A stretch of DNA of 64,000 nt from Phycisphaerae bacterium (lineage in GTDB: Bacteria; Planctomycetota; Phycisphaerae; Sedimentisphaerales; Sedimentisphaeraceae). Positions 36,424 through 42,917 of the stretch are shown here, in pieces. Positions within the stretch are counted from its first letter, which is position 1. Every line of letters begins with the position of its first letter. Made by a program: the position numbers and the translations under genes. The stretch lies in NCBI GenBank assembly GCA_027078365.1, contig JALWYQ010000037.1, positions 23,831-87,830 of the forward strand, read 5' to 3'. A model generated the notes under the pieces. It saw nothing but the letters and a program-made list of their open reading frames with translations. It did no database searches and was not told where the DNA came from.

Positions 36424-37335
36424 CTATTTTTTATCGTTTTTTTCTGCTTGTAAGTCATTGTCCTGTAAGTCTTTATCTAACACCCCAAGAGTTGTACTAG
36501 TCGTTACGTTAATTATGTCCAGTTCATTTACCTTGTTAAAAGTAGAACCATCATCGATGTGTGAATAAATCGCCGTAGTGTTGATGCTTGAGTGTCCAAG
36601 TTGAGCCTGAACAAGCTGTAAATCTTTCGTTTGCCAGTTCGTGTGAGTCCCCAGTGTGTGCCTAAACTTGTGAGGGTACAATCCTTTCAATAACCCTGCC
36701 CTCCTGCCAATTGTCATCACTCTAAACCACAGCCCCTTGCGTGTGTATGGCTTGTGTCTCCTGTTATAAAGCAGCGGTTTCCTATAATTAGTCTCTCCAA
36801 CCCCCTTGGGTAACAATTTAGGGCGGACGTTTTCAACATAATAGGCGATCAATTCAGCCACTTTATTGGGAATCATCACAGTTCTAAGCTTATTCCTCTT
36901 TCCCCGAACCCAAACATAGGGTCTTTTGCAGTCTGGCTCTACAAAAGATGTCTGGTCCACTCTCAAGTTGCAAAGTTCACTATTGCGCAGTCCAGTAGCT
37001 AGTAGCATATTACAAATGAAAAGATCCATGAACCGAGTAGTGCTGGGCGAATGCTCGTACTCGGATGCAAGAAACACAATCAGCTTGCTAAGCTCCGATT
37101 TGGAAAGAAACTTGTCTGGCGTGATGATCCAGTTACTAACCGACTTCGCACCGCCCACCGAGATCCGCTCGATCTCAGCCGCCATCCTGCGAGTGTAGTC
37201 ATATCCCTTGCTGTATCGCTCAAGCATTTTCTCAAGGAAGCGAACATCACTCTTATAAAGCTCAAGCCTATCGGCATTCTGCAAAGCCTTGGCAACCTTC
37301 CTGCTCAAAGCCAAGCTTGGAACATACTCAGCCAT
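36424..37335 (-). CDS. Second tyrosine recombinase (XerC/D-like)
   Basis: The product is 303 aa. The catalytic set is visible: Arg in TGLRNSELCNLR, HxxR in PHKFRHTLGTH, LGHSSINTT, and Tyr in TAIYSHID. It begins with a SAM-like N-domain. GGGAGG lies seven bases before the ATG. It is placed between early genes and terminase, far from the att sites. It is distinct from the tRNA-linked integrase and could resolve dimers, invert DNA or be a remnant integrase. Confidence 0.9.
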   Translation of the reverse strand: MAEYVPSLALSRKVAKALQNADRLELYKSDVRFLEKMLERYSKGYDYTRRMAAEIERISVGGAKSVSNWIITPDKFLSKSELSKLIVFLASEYEHSPSTTRFMDLFICNMLLATGLRNSELCNLRVDQTSFVEPDCKRPYVWVRGKRNKLRTVMIPNKVAELIAYYVENVRPKLLPKGVGETNYRKPLLYNRRHKPYTRKGLWFRVMTIGRRAGLLKGLYPHKFRHTLGTHTNWQTKDLQLVQAQLGHSSINTTAIYSHIDDGSTFNKVNELDIINVTTSTTLGVLDKDLQDNDLQAEKNDKK

Positions 37336-37380
37336 TGCCAGCCTCCCTGCATCTATCGCATCGATCCATCGATACCCCTT

Positions 37381-37614
37381 CTATTGGTCCTGCATGAAAC
37401 TAATAACATCAGGTCGCGACAGCACCTCTTCTGCTGCACGAATCTTGAACGGCTTAACCGCCTTATTGTAAGCATGCTTGCCGTGCAGTCCCTGCGACAC
37501 ATACCGCATAGTGCTCTCGTTAATCTCTGCCGCAACCTCCGGAGCCTCCATCAAAATCGCAAACCGCTCAAGAATCTCATCCTCAAAAATCTCAATCGCC
37601 TTTTTGCTATCCAT
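37381..37614 (-). CDS. Small early prophage protein, unknown
   Basis: The 77 aa helical, acidic product (MDSKKAIEIFEDEILERFAILMEAPEVAAEINESTMRYV) is not a recognised family. It lies 3 bases after the MazG stop and 45 bases before the recombinase gene, in the same leftward transcript. An excisionase or recombinase accessory role could be tested, since it immediately precedes the second recombinase. Confidence 0.6.
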   Translation of the reverse strand: MDSKKAIEIFEDEILERFAILMEAPEVAAEINESTMRYVSQGLHGKHAYNKAVKPFKIRAAEEVLSRPDVISFMQDQ

Positions 37615-37617
37615 CGC

Positions 37618-38187
37618 CTAGCAATCCCCAGTCGTATTCTCAAGCACCTTACGCTCAACATCCAGCCTACGATTCTCTGCCGCCTCTTGCGTAAATTTTG
37701 ACGGATACCGAACCATCAGCTTGTTAATATTCGCCGCAAGCACATCGTGATAGTCAATCCTTAGCACCATGCAAAAACTAACCAGCATCGCAACAATCCT
37801 CTTAAGTCTGCGAAGCAAAAGAACAGACTCCTGAAACGTATCAACGTCTCGCAAAAAGTCTCCAGCCTCAACAGCCAACACTCTCGCCAAATAGTCATCA
37901 GAGATTAGACTATCAAGCTCGTATTCTTTGATGTCGCGGTCTAGCGTCTCGCAGGCCAGAGCCACATACCAGAAGCAATCACCAATCTCCTCTTTCACAT
38001 TAACCATATCAAGTTTAGATCCATAGAACATGTGCTTCTTGTAAGCGTCAAGCAATTCCGCAGACTCCGTCACCAGCCCAATCGCCGCGTGTAAAAGCAT
38101 ATAGTGATAATTAAACTCCTCGCCATTGTGCGGGTCGATTTTAGAACTAGTTCTTTTCGCCAACCTTTGATATTCTTTAAAATCCAT
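37618..38187 (-). CDS. MazG-like nucleotide pyrophosphohydrolase
   Basis: The product is about 189 aa from an ATG at 38187 with AGGGG upstream (the open frame extends further but is out of phase with a real protein). The metal-binding pattern is GLVTESAELLDAYKKH followed by MVNVKEEIGDCFWYVALACE, the ExxE...ExxD signature of all-alpha NTP pyrophosphatases. Phage MazG proteins hydrolyse dNTPs or alter nucleotide pools during infection. A second helical half (about 100-189) is unassigned. Confidence 0.82.
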   Translation of the reverse strand: MDFKEYQRLAKRTSSKIDPHNGEEFNYHYMLLHAAIGLVTESAELLDAYKKHMFYGSKLDMVNVKEEIGDCFWYVALACETLDRDIKEYELDSLISDDYLARVLAVEAGDFLRDVDTFQESVLLLRRLKRIVAMLVSFCMVLRIDYHDVLAANINKLMVRYPSKFTQEAAENRRLDVERKVLENTTGDC

Positions 38188-38188
38188 G

Positions 38189-38572
38189 CTAACCCCTTTT
38201 AATTTCCCAATTCTTACCATCACAAACAATCGCACGACCATTCTTAACAAGCACCGCCTCGCCGGCTTCAAACTCCAAACACAAATCGTGCTTGATACAC
38301 AAGCAACCATGCTCATCGTGAACACTCCCCTTACATCTCTTGCAGGTGTACTGCTGCGTCTTAACAAACGCTTTGCGTTTCTTTCGTTTCTCGCCAACAT
38401 CAAATAGTTTTTTACAAGCCATCTTAATCCTTTCCACAATAGCGACAAAACGCCAGTCAAAGCGGCAAAGCCAATACAACGCTAAGGCCTCTATGTACAG
38501 AATCATAAGGCTTAACGAGAAAGACATTACTATAGTCCTTACAGTCCTAGCTCCAGCATCTGGATCAATCAT
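38189..38572 (-). CDS. Membrane-anchored zinc-ribbon-like protein, unknown
   Basis: The 127 aa product has a hydrophobic N-terminal segment (IVMSFSLSLMILYIEALALYWLC) and a C-terminal part with cysteine pairs (YTCKRCKGSVHDEHGCLCIKHDLCLEF). Two starts are possible. ATG 38572 has GGAG and AAAGGGA upstream; ATG 38422 also has AAAGGA and would give only the 77 aa zinc domain (MACKKLFDVGEKRKKRK). Either or both may be used. No family recognised. Confidence 0.6.
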   Translation of the reverse strand: MIDPDAGARTVRTIVMSFSLSLMILYIEALALYWLCRFDWRFVAIVERIKMACKKLFDVGEKRKKRKAFVKTQQYTCKRCKGSVHDEHGCLCIKHDLCLEFEAGEAVLVKNGRAIVCDGKNWEIKRG

Positions 38573-38585
38573 TCCCTTTAGCTCC

Positions 38586-38873
38586 TTAAACAGTTATTGT
38601 TATGCTGTCTATTTCCACGTCTGTTAATGATTGTAGAAGCTCGTCTGCATCGTCAATCAAAAAGCTCTTAATCCCTTTGCTATAATATTTTTTATTCAGG
38701 AATTCATAAAAAGAAATTGGCATCGGTATATCCTTTTTCATATCTCTTGCGACCGACATTATCCTGCTGACTTCGTTGAGGTTTGCACAAACTATATAGC
38801 CACCACCCCTAGCCGATTCTTTGATTAAGTCGGTGGTCTTTCCTGATCTTCTACCAGACCTATATACTTTCAC
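38586..38873 (-). CDS. Mini P-loop NTPase (95 aa)
   Basis: The product contains YRSGRRSGKTTDLIKES (Walker A) near its start and KSFLIDDADELLQ (Walker B, hhhDD) near residue 75, with no room for further domains. The GTG at 38873 with AAGGAG six bases upstream is preferred to the TTG codons before it. It is much smaller than known phage ATPases. It could be a packaging, recombination or helicase-loader-like accessory, or a regulator that only binds nucleotide. Confidence 0.65.
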   Translation of the reverse strand: MKVYRSGRRSGKTTDLIKESARGGGYIVCANLNEVSRIMSVARDMKKDIPMPISFYEFLNKKYYSKGIKSFLIDDADELLQSLTDVEIDSITITV

Positions 38874-38995
38874 GATCAACTCCTTAACTGTGATTTAAGT
38901 TCTCTTAATTGTTCTCATGCCGTGAGCTTGCGTGAAAGTCTCGTTACCAAGAAACATGCCCAACATTCCAACACCTCACATCAAAACAAAAAAAC

Positions 38996-39122
38996 GGCTC
39001 TGGCAGGAATCGAACCTGCACGTGGCATCACTCGGCTTCTACGCCACCGGCTTCGCGTGATTGCTGCCGATACGCATCACGTCTACTCTACTTCACCGCC
39101 TGCAATCCAATGCTACAGAGCC
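38996..39122 (-). ncRNA. tRNA-like RNA, 127 nt, oversized
   Basis: On the reverse strand, GGCUCUG pairs perfectly with CAGAGCC (7 bp acceptor). Directly stacked on it is a 5-bp T-arm (GCAGG/CCUGC) with canonical T-loop UUCGAUU. The interior (92 nt) does not fold as a normal cloverleaf. I see a weak D-like arm (GCA/UGC), a long arm (CGUGAU/AUCACG with GGC/GCC below it) and a 5-bp hairpin (GUGGC/GCCAC). The 3' end is followed by G and seven U, as in a terminator; CCA is not encoded. No clear anticodon. It could be a degenerate tRNA with a huge variable region or a tmRNA-derived structure. Confidence 0.6.
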
Positions 39123-39304
39123 AACCCTTTTCTTATGGCCGCCTTTGCCTCGCCAGTCAGCATCTTTAATTCTAAAGACGCATGGACCAGCCTAGCCCTA
39201 ACCTTCTTAATCATCTCTTTGCCCTCTAAATGAGTTAACGCCCCAACACACAAGTTTATGTCACAGCATACCTCATCAATCTTTTCAATCTGTTCTTTTG
39301 TCAT
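39113..39304 (-). CDS. Small early prophage protein, unknown
   Basis: The product is 63 aa (MTKEQIEKIDEVCCDINLCVGALTHLEGKEMIKKVRARLVHASLEL), predicted all-helical. GGAG lies eight bases before the ATG. Its stop codon (UAG) falls at nucleotides 8-10 of the downstream tRNA-like RNA, so processing of that RNA would truncate this mRNA. No family recognised. Confidence 0.6.
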   Translation of the reverse strand: MTKEQIEKIDEVCCDINLCVGALTHLEGKEMIKKVRARLVHASLELKMLTGEAKAAIRKGLAL

Positions 39305-39393
39305 AGCTATACTCCAATAAAATCATCAAAATAAACCCTCTCACCCAACCGCCCAAGCCATAAGGCTCAGACGGTGGTTCGTGGGAGGTTAAT

Positions 39394-40041
39394 TTATGCC
39401 AATTTAGACTGAGCAACCATCGCCTTAGTATCACTGCTCTGCTGGGCATTTAGTGCTGCCTTAAGCATCGCCCAGTTCTCCGGCGTCGCCACAGTCTTAA
39501 ACTTCTCAATCGCAGCGACCGTCTCATCGAAAGCCCTGCTGCTCACTATGCCAGCCTCATCAAGCTCATCTCTAATCTTAGCGACATCCTCAGGCGTAAA
39601 GTCTTGAGGTCTCTTGCGAAGCAAACCAACCAGCCCCGCCAACGGAGCAACGCCCATAGCAGTCAGCCCGATCGAGACAAGCCCAGTCTCGCCAAATAGT
39701 TGCTCTTCAAGCTTCCGCGACTGCTCAACGTTAAACATCGCAACATCTTTCGCAATGCCATAGTCAAGATTGTCAGTCTCAATCAGTTGCTGGTAAGCGT
39801 TCTGGTTAATCGTGTGCGCAATCTCAACCTTGCGAGCGAGATCTTCCGCCATCGCAAGATTTGGATACAACGCCGGCTTGAAATCGTTAGCATCAGCGAT
39901 GCCAGACGAAACAACATAATCCACAGCCATCGGATCAAGCTTAGAAAGTGTAGCCACCTTGCTAACAGCCACACACCCAACCGCCGAGATCAACATCACC
40001 AGCGAAAAACACACAGTTAAAATTTTCGTTCTCTTTTTCAT
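39394..40041 (-). CDS. Prophage lipoprotein
   Basis: The 215 aa product has a type II signal peptide (MKKRTKILTVCFSLVMLISAVGC, lipobox SAVGC) and then a mostly helical, Ala-rich domain. A short hydrophobic stretch (LVSIGLTAMGVAPLAGLVGLLRKR) lies near residue 130. AAAGGA precedes the ATG. Lipoproteins made from prophages often block superinfection or assist lysis (Rz1-like), but this one is too long for Rz1. It is located in the early block, so expression soon after infection is likely. Confidence 0.75.
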   Translation of the reverse strand: MKKRTKILTVCFSLVMLISAVGCVAVSKVATLSKLDPMAVDYVVSSGIADANDFKPALYPNLAMAEDLARKVEIAHTINQNAYQQLIETDNLDYGIAKDVAMFNVEQSRKLEEQLFGETGLVSIGLTAMGVAPLAGLVGLLRKRPQDFTPEDVAKIRDELDEAGIVSSRAFDETVAAIEKFKTVATPENWAMLKAALNAQQSSDTKAMVAQSKLA

Positions 40042-40052
40042 TTAGAATCCTT

Positions 40053-40232
40053 TCAAGATTTAGTTTCAAACTTCTCACAAGCCTTGCCCTTAGCCGCAAC
40101 CGTCGAAAAGCACCCTGGCTTAAACTCCTGCAGCAGACACCTGTATTTTTTAACCACAGTAACCTTACCCCCAAGCGTCATAGTGTGCGGGTCCAGATAG
40201 GCATGGCAACAATCCTTACAGTCCTTACTCAT
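40053..40232 (-). CDS. Small Cys-rich prophage protein
   Basis: The product is about 59 aa (MSKDCKDCCHAYLDPHTMTLGGKVTVVKKYRCLLQEFKPGC then ACEKFETKS). It contains six cysteines in CxxCC, C and C-x9-C spacing, suggesting a zinc knuckle. The ATG at 40232 has GAGG upstream. It overlaps the next membrane protein gene. No family recognised. Confidence 0.6.
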   Translation of the reverse strand: MSKDCKDCCHAYLDPHTMTLGGKVTVVKKYRCLLQEFKPGCFSTVAAKGKACEKFETKS

Positions 40233-40410
40233 TTTGCACCTCAATCCCCTTAGCGTTTAAATTATGCAGAGGCTTGATCATAACGCGATTGTCAACGCCA
40301 TCGCCAAGCTTGCAGCTAAGCACGAAAAGCCCAATCAAAAGAGCAATCGCAATCGCCAGAAAAGAATAATAAACCAAGTTAAAAATCCGATCTGCTTCTT
40401 GATGTTTCAT
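40225..40410 (-). CDS. Small single-TM prophage protein
   Basis: The 61 aa product has one membrane helix (LVYYSFLAIAIALLIGLFVLSC) and a polar C-terminus. GAGGAAA precedes the ATG. It overlaps its neighbours on both sides in a chain of tiny genes, so translation is probably coupled. It could be an antiholin-like or host-takeover membrane peptide. Confidence 0.6.
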   Translation of the reverse strand: MKHQEADRIFNLVYYSFLAIAIALLIGLFVLSCKLGDGVDNRVMIKPLHNLNAKGIEVQNE

Positions 40411-40553
40411 TTGTCCGTTTCCTCTGAATAAAAGTTCTCACCAAACCGCTCAACAAACACCTCTCTGCCAAGATAACACTCCCAGCAAAGTTGCTCACCG
40501 TTTCGTTCAACTTGCCCAATTCTAAGCGGATGATTAGCACAACAGTTCTCCAT
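40407..40553 (-). CDS. Small zinc-finger-like protein (48 aa)
   Basis: Found by reading between larger genes. The ATG shares its A with the preceding stop (TGATG) and the stop overlaps the next start. The product is MENCCANHPLRIGQVERNGEQLCWECYLGREVF..., with CC-x2-NH and CWEC as a probable metal site. The coupled overlaps on both sides are strong support that it is translated. Confidence 0.65.
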   Translation of the reverse strand: MENCCANHPLRIGQVERNGEQLCWECYLGREVFVERFGENFYSEETDK

Positions 40554-41011
40554 CACCAAGGCAGCTCATCAACGCAAATCTGTGCCTCTTGCTCTGGTTG
40601 TTTAACCTGCGACTCATCAATCTCGCCGCGAATAAGCTGGCCAATCTCTGGATCTAACTCGCGATAAGCCGCAGAAACACTCCAAGCATTCTTGCGATCC
40701 TCAACGCTACCATTCTCAACCAGCCAAGAGTAATAATCCTTGCAAGTGATTTCCCTGCCAGTTGTCACTGGCTCTTTGTATCCACCAAAGTTATCCATCG
40801 ATTTGCGAAGTATCGCACGCACGCTGGTAATCTTTGGCCGGCTTGGGTCCTCCTTGATGCGGTGGGCCTGAACTGCCGCCACAAAAGCGTCAGGCTTCTC
40901 GCTCCCAAACGCAACAAACCAATCGTCAATATCGAGCTTTGAAAAATTGCACTTGCTCCACCTTGCTGCAACCTCCTCCTCAAAGATTTTTGCAAACTCA
41001 ATTTGCAACAT
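40553..41011 (-). CDS. Early prophage protein following the initiator, unknown
   Basis: The 152 aa product starts MLQIEFAKIFEEEVAARWSKCNFSKLDIDDWFVAFGSEKPDAF and is mainly helical. It is encoded directly downstream of, and overlapping, the replication initiator-like gene, where lambda-type phages place a helicase loader (gpP). It has no Walker motifs, so a gpP-like or DnaC-inhibitor role is only a positional guess. Confidence 0.6.
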   Translation of the reverse strand: MLQIEFAKIFEEEVAARWSKCNFSKLDIDDWFVAFGSEKPDAFVAAVQAHRIKEDPSRPKITSVRAILRKSMDNFGGYKEPVTTGREITCKDYYSWLVENGSVEDRKNAWSVSAAYRELDPEIGQLIRGEIDESQVKQPEQEAQICVDELPW

Positions 41012-41612
41012 GACTACCCCCCTGATCTGCTAGAAATTCAGCAATAGAATTCTTAGTAAATGCCGCCGCCGCTTCACGGTCAATTTGGTCAAACGATTTA
41101 GCACGTGGTTTAGAAGAAAAATCAGAAGAAAAATGGTGGGTTCCCTTTCCCTTATATTTTTCCTTTATATTTTTCTCCTTATATGAATTAACATTTTTGT
41201 TAATACCCCTTAACATTTTTGTTAATACCCTCTTATCATTTTTGTTAACACCCTTAACATTTTTGTTAATAGGGGCTTCTACTTGTTTTTCCATAGGATT
41301 GCACCCCGAAAAGGCCGTTGGAAGCATGTGAATCTCACGGTAATTTGCCCTCTCTCGAAACTGCTTAATCTCTATAAATCCAGCGTCCGAGAGCTGTTTT
41401 AAAAGGCGTGAAACTTGAATCTTTGTAACCCCAAAAAGCCTCGCAAAATACCCATTGCTAGCCCAGCAAAAACCCTCAGCCAAACACAGCGCAGACACCT
41501 CCGCAAACAAAAGCTTAGCAGTGCTACTAAGCTCATTACAATACCTCACAGCAGGAGGCAATTGAGCCGTAAACGCCGGTCTATTTTCTCTATCATTCTC
41601 AAGAGCACTCAC
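40998..41612 (-). CDS. Replication initiator-like HTH protein (lambda O-like position)
   Basis: The product is about 204 aa. The N-terminal winged helix of HTH_36/replication-initiator type reads LPPAVRYCNELSSTAKLLFAEVSALCLAEGFCWASNGYFARLFGVTKIQVSRLLKQLSDAGFIEI. The GTG at 41612 with GAGGAGG seven bases upstream overlaps the stop of a tiny upstream gene (GTGA). The linker region (residues about 115-150) is encoded by four iteron-like repeats, so the origin is probably inside the gene, as in lambda O. The C-terminal part is short and Lys-rich. Confidence 0.75.
   Translation of the reverse strand: MSALENDRENRPAFTAQLPPAVRYCNELSSTAKLLFAEVSALCLAEGFCWASNGYFARLFGVTKIQVSRLLKQLSDAGFIEIKQFRERANYREIHMLPTAFSGCNPMEKQVEAPINKNVKGVNKNDKRVLTKMLRGINKNVNSYKEKNIKEKYKGKGTHHFSSDFSSKPRAKSFDQIDREAAAAFTKNSIAEFLADQGGSHVAN
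41188..41269. repeat. Four palindromic iterons, candidate phage replication origin
   Basis: TTAACATTTTTGTTAA occurs at 41188-41203, 41210-41225, 41233-41248 (one T/A change) and 41254-41269, joined by TACCCC-like spacers at a 21-23 bp period. Each unit is itself a TTAACA/TGTTAA inverted repeat. An AT-rich tract lies beside it at about 41140-41187. The repeat period is not a multiple of 3, so it is selected as DNA rather than as protein. Confidence 0.8.
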
Positions 41613-41758
41613 CGCCCAGACCTCCTCATACGAAACGAATAAAGACAAACCACAGAGACCAATCTTTTAAGTCTGCCAAAACGGTCGCGTTCCCACTCCT
41701 TTGTCTCGAAGCACCTCTTCTCCATCATGTCTTTTTTAACTCTTCTTAGATGTCCCAC
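41609..41758 (-). CDS. Small basic protein before the initiator (49 aa)
   Basis: A GTG at 41758 with GGGAG upstream begins a short basic protein: MGHLRRVKKDMMEKRCFETK then EWERDRFGRLKR. Its stop overlaps the initiator start (GTGA), so it probably couples translation of that gene. No family recognised. Confidence 0.55.
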   Translation of the reverse strand: MGHLRRVKKDMMEKRCFETKEWERDRFGRLKRLVSVVCLYSFRMRRSGR

Positions 41759-41771
41759 AGCAACTCCCTTT

Positions 41772-42212
41772 CTAAAACAACATCTCCTGTTTGTTTGCGA
41801 TCTGGCGGTTTCGTTTGTTATACCTATGAGCCGCCAACGCCCTACCAGCCTCGCTCACAGAGCTAACCCGCTGCCGCTTCTCGTGAGCCTTCCTAGCCGC
41901 ATCGACACCAGCCCTAGCCAGCCGTCTTTGCTCCTCAAACTCCCGCCACTCCTGCCTCGTAGCCATTCTCCAGTAACAAACCAACCTGCCCGCAGGTCCA
42001 GTAGCTTTCTTAGCAAGCACAACCACGCCAGCCTCGCGCAGCTCCTTAACTCGCGGCGTCACTTTATTGATTTCCATCTTAAGCAGCGAAGCAATCTCGA
42101 CATTACAACACTCACCCAGCTCGTAAATTGCAGACACAACCTCAAACCGTCTGCCGCCAAGATTATCTAGAATGCTCTGATAAGCCCTGATGCTTGTATC
42201 TGCTACGCCCAC
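41772..42212 (-). CDS. Winged-HTH early regulator
   Basis: The 146 aa product has a MarR/ArsR-like winged helix (RRFEVVSAIYELGECCNVEIASLLKMEINKVTPRVKELREAGVVVLAKKATGPAGRLVCYW) followed by a long charged helix (RQEWREFEEQRRLARAGVDAARKAHEKRQR). The GTG at 42212 follows AGGGGG by eight bases. The family is usually a DNA-binding regulator, but in phages such proteins can also act in replication. It is located directly upstream of the initiator genes. Confidence 0.72.
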   Translation of the reverse strand: MGVADTSIRAYQSILDNLGGRRFEVVSAIYELGECCNVEIASLLKMEINKVTPRVKELREAGVVVLAKKATGPAGRLVCYWRMATRQEWREFEEQRRLARAGVDAARKAHEKRQRVSSVSEAGRALAAHRYNKRNRQIANKQEMLF

Positions 42213-42223
42213 AACCAAACCCC

Positions 42224-42388
42224 CTACCAAGTAACAACAGAAGTCAACGTTGCCGCAGCAAGCCAGTAAACAACCTTGCGCCAATCTCCGTGCGACACAT
42301 AAACAAGTGCAGCACAAACATCTAGCACAATCAAAATCGTAGGAAAAACACGACCATCCACAGCCAAGACCTCAACAACAAAACACAT
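42224..42388 (-). CDS. Small membrane protein, unknown
   Basis: The 54 aa form begins at the ATG at 42388 (MCFVVEVLAVDGRVFPTILIVLDVCAALVYV) and has two hydrophobic helices. A longer frame from a TTG at 42445 would read through the shared-loop hairpin. Because the hairpin ends 4 bases before the ATG, I favour the short form, though the ribosome site is poor. No family recognised. Confidence 0.5.
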   Translation of the reverse strand: MCFVVEVLAVDGRVFPTILIVLDVCAALVYVSHGDWRKVVYWLAAATLTSVVTW

Positions 42389-42392
42389 AAAA

Positions 42393-42423
42393 CGTGCTGT
42401 GCTACTACGCTTCACACAGCACG
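42393..42423 (-). promoter_or_regulatory. Leader hairpin A with shared loop
   Basis: CGTGCTGTG (42393-42401) pairs perfectly with CACAGCACG (42415-42423). The 13-base loop (CTACTACGCTTCA on the given strand) is identical to that of hairpin B at 43307-43333, whose stem is a different sequence. On the leftward transcript it is followed by UUUU and then the AUG at 42388. Confidence 0.75.
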
Positions 42424-42514
42424 CCGAGTTATTCGCGGCAGACAACCACTCTCGTGGCAGTACATGAGGCTTCCCTTTCTTGGAAAAACGTCTGCCGCTT
42501 CTGCTATCTCAAAA

Positions 42515-42913
42515 TCAACCACCACTACTCACCTGCTCAGCCACAACCCGAATAGCCGCTGCCTCAACAGCGTCCTCCGCCGAAGTCCGAGATGTAAACC
42601 CGCAAAGCTCAATCTCTCGCCCACAAAACTCAGCCCGAACCCGCCAACCACTCTTAAGCTTGCGATAAGAAGCTCTATAGCGAATGCCAAGGAACTGCGA
42701 GAATTGATCCAACGCCTTTGGATTGCGAGCAAGAAGCTCGTCAACAACAGCATCACTAGAACAAACAATCGCCCTACAAAACGCCTCAACACTCGACCTA
42801 CCGCCAAGCCTACCAGACCTGTAAAACGCTCGAAATGCCTGCACCTGAAACCGCCCACGCTTACGAATGCGGTCCCACTGGTCAGGTGTTGTTGTGATGC
42901 TCGCCCCACCCAT
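42515..42913 (-). CDS. Early prophage protein, unknown
   Basis: The 132 aa basic product (MGGASITTTPDQWDRIRKRGRFQVQAFRAFYRSGR...) ends in GFTSRTSAEDAVEAAAIRVVAEQ. GAGGTGAT lies upstream of the ATG. An overlapping hydrophobic frame (42529-42945) looks like a shadow. The Arg-rich N-terminus suggests nucleic acid binding, but no fold is recognised. Confidence 0.6.
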   Translation of the reverse strand: MGGASITTTPDQWDRIRKRGRFQVQAFRAFYRSGRLGGRSSVEAFCRAIVCSSDAVVDELLARNPKALDQFSQFLGIRYRASYRKLKSGWRVRAEFCGREIELCGFTSRTSAEDAVEAAAIRVVAEQVSSGG

Positions 42914-42917
42914 CTGA

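Noticed and set aside
38996-39122. Element considered as a complete tmRNA or tRNA-Sec
   Set aside because: 127 nt is too short for tmRNA with pseudoknots, and there is no UCA anticodon arm or 8-bp acceptor for tRNA-Sec.
41188-41269. Iterons considered as a CRISPR array
   Set aside because: Units are 16 bp at 22 bp period with near-identical 5-7 base spacers and lie inside a gene; no cas genes are in the window.
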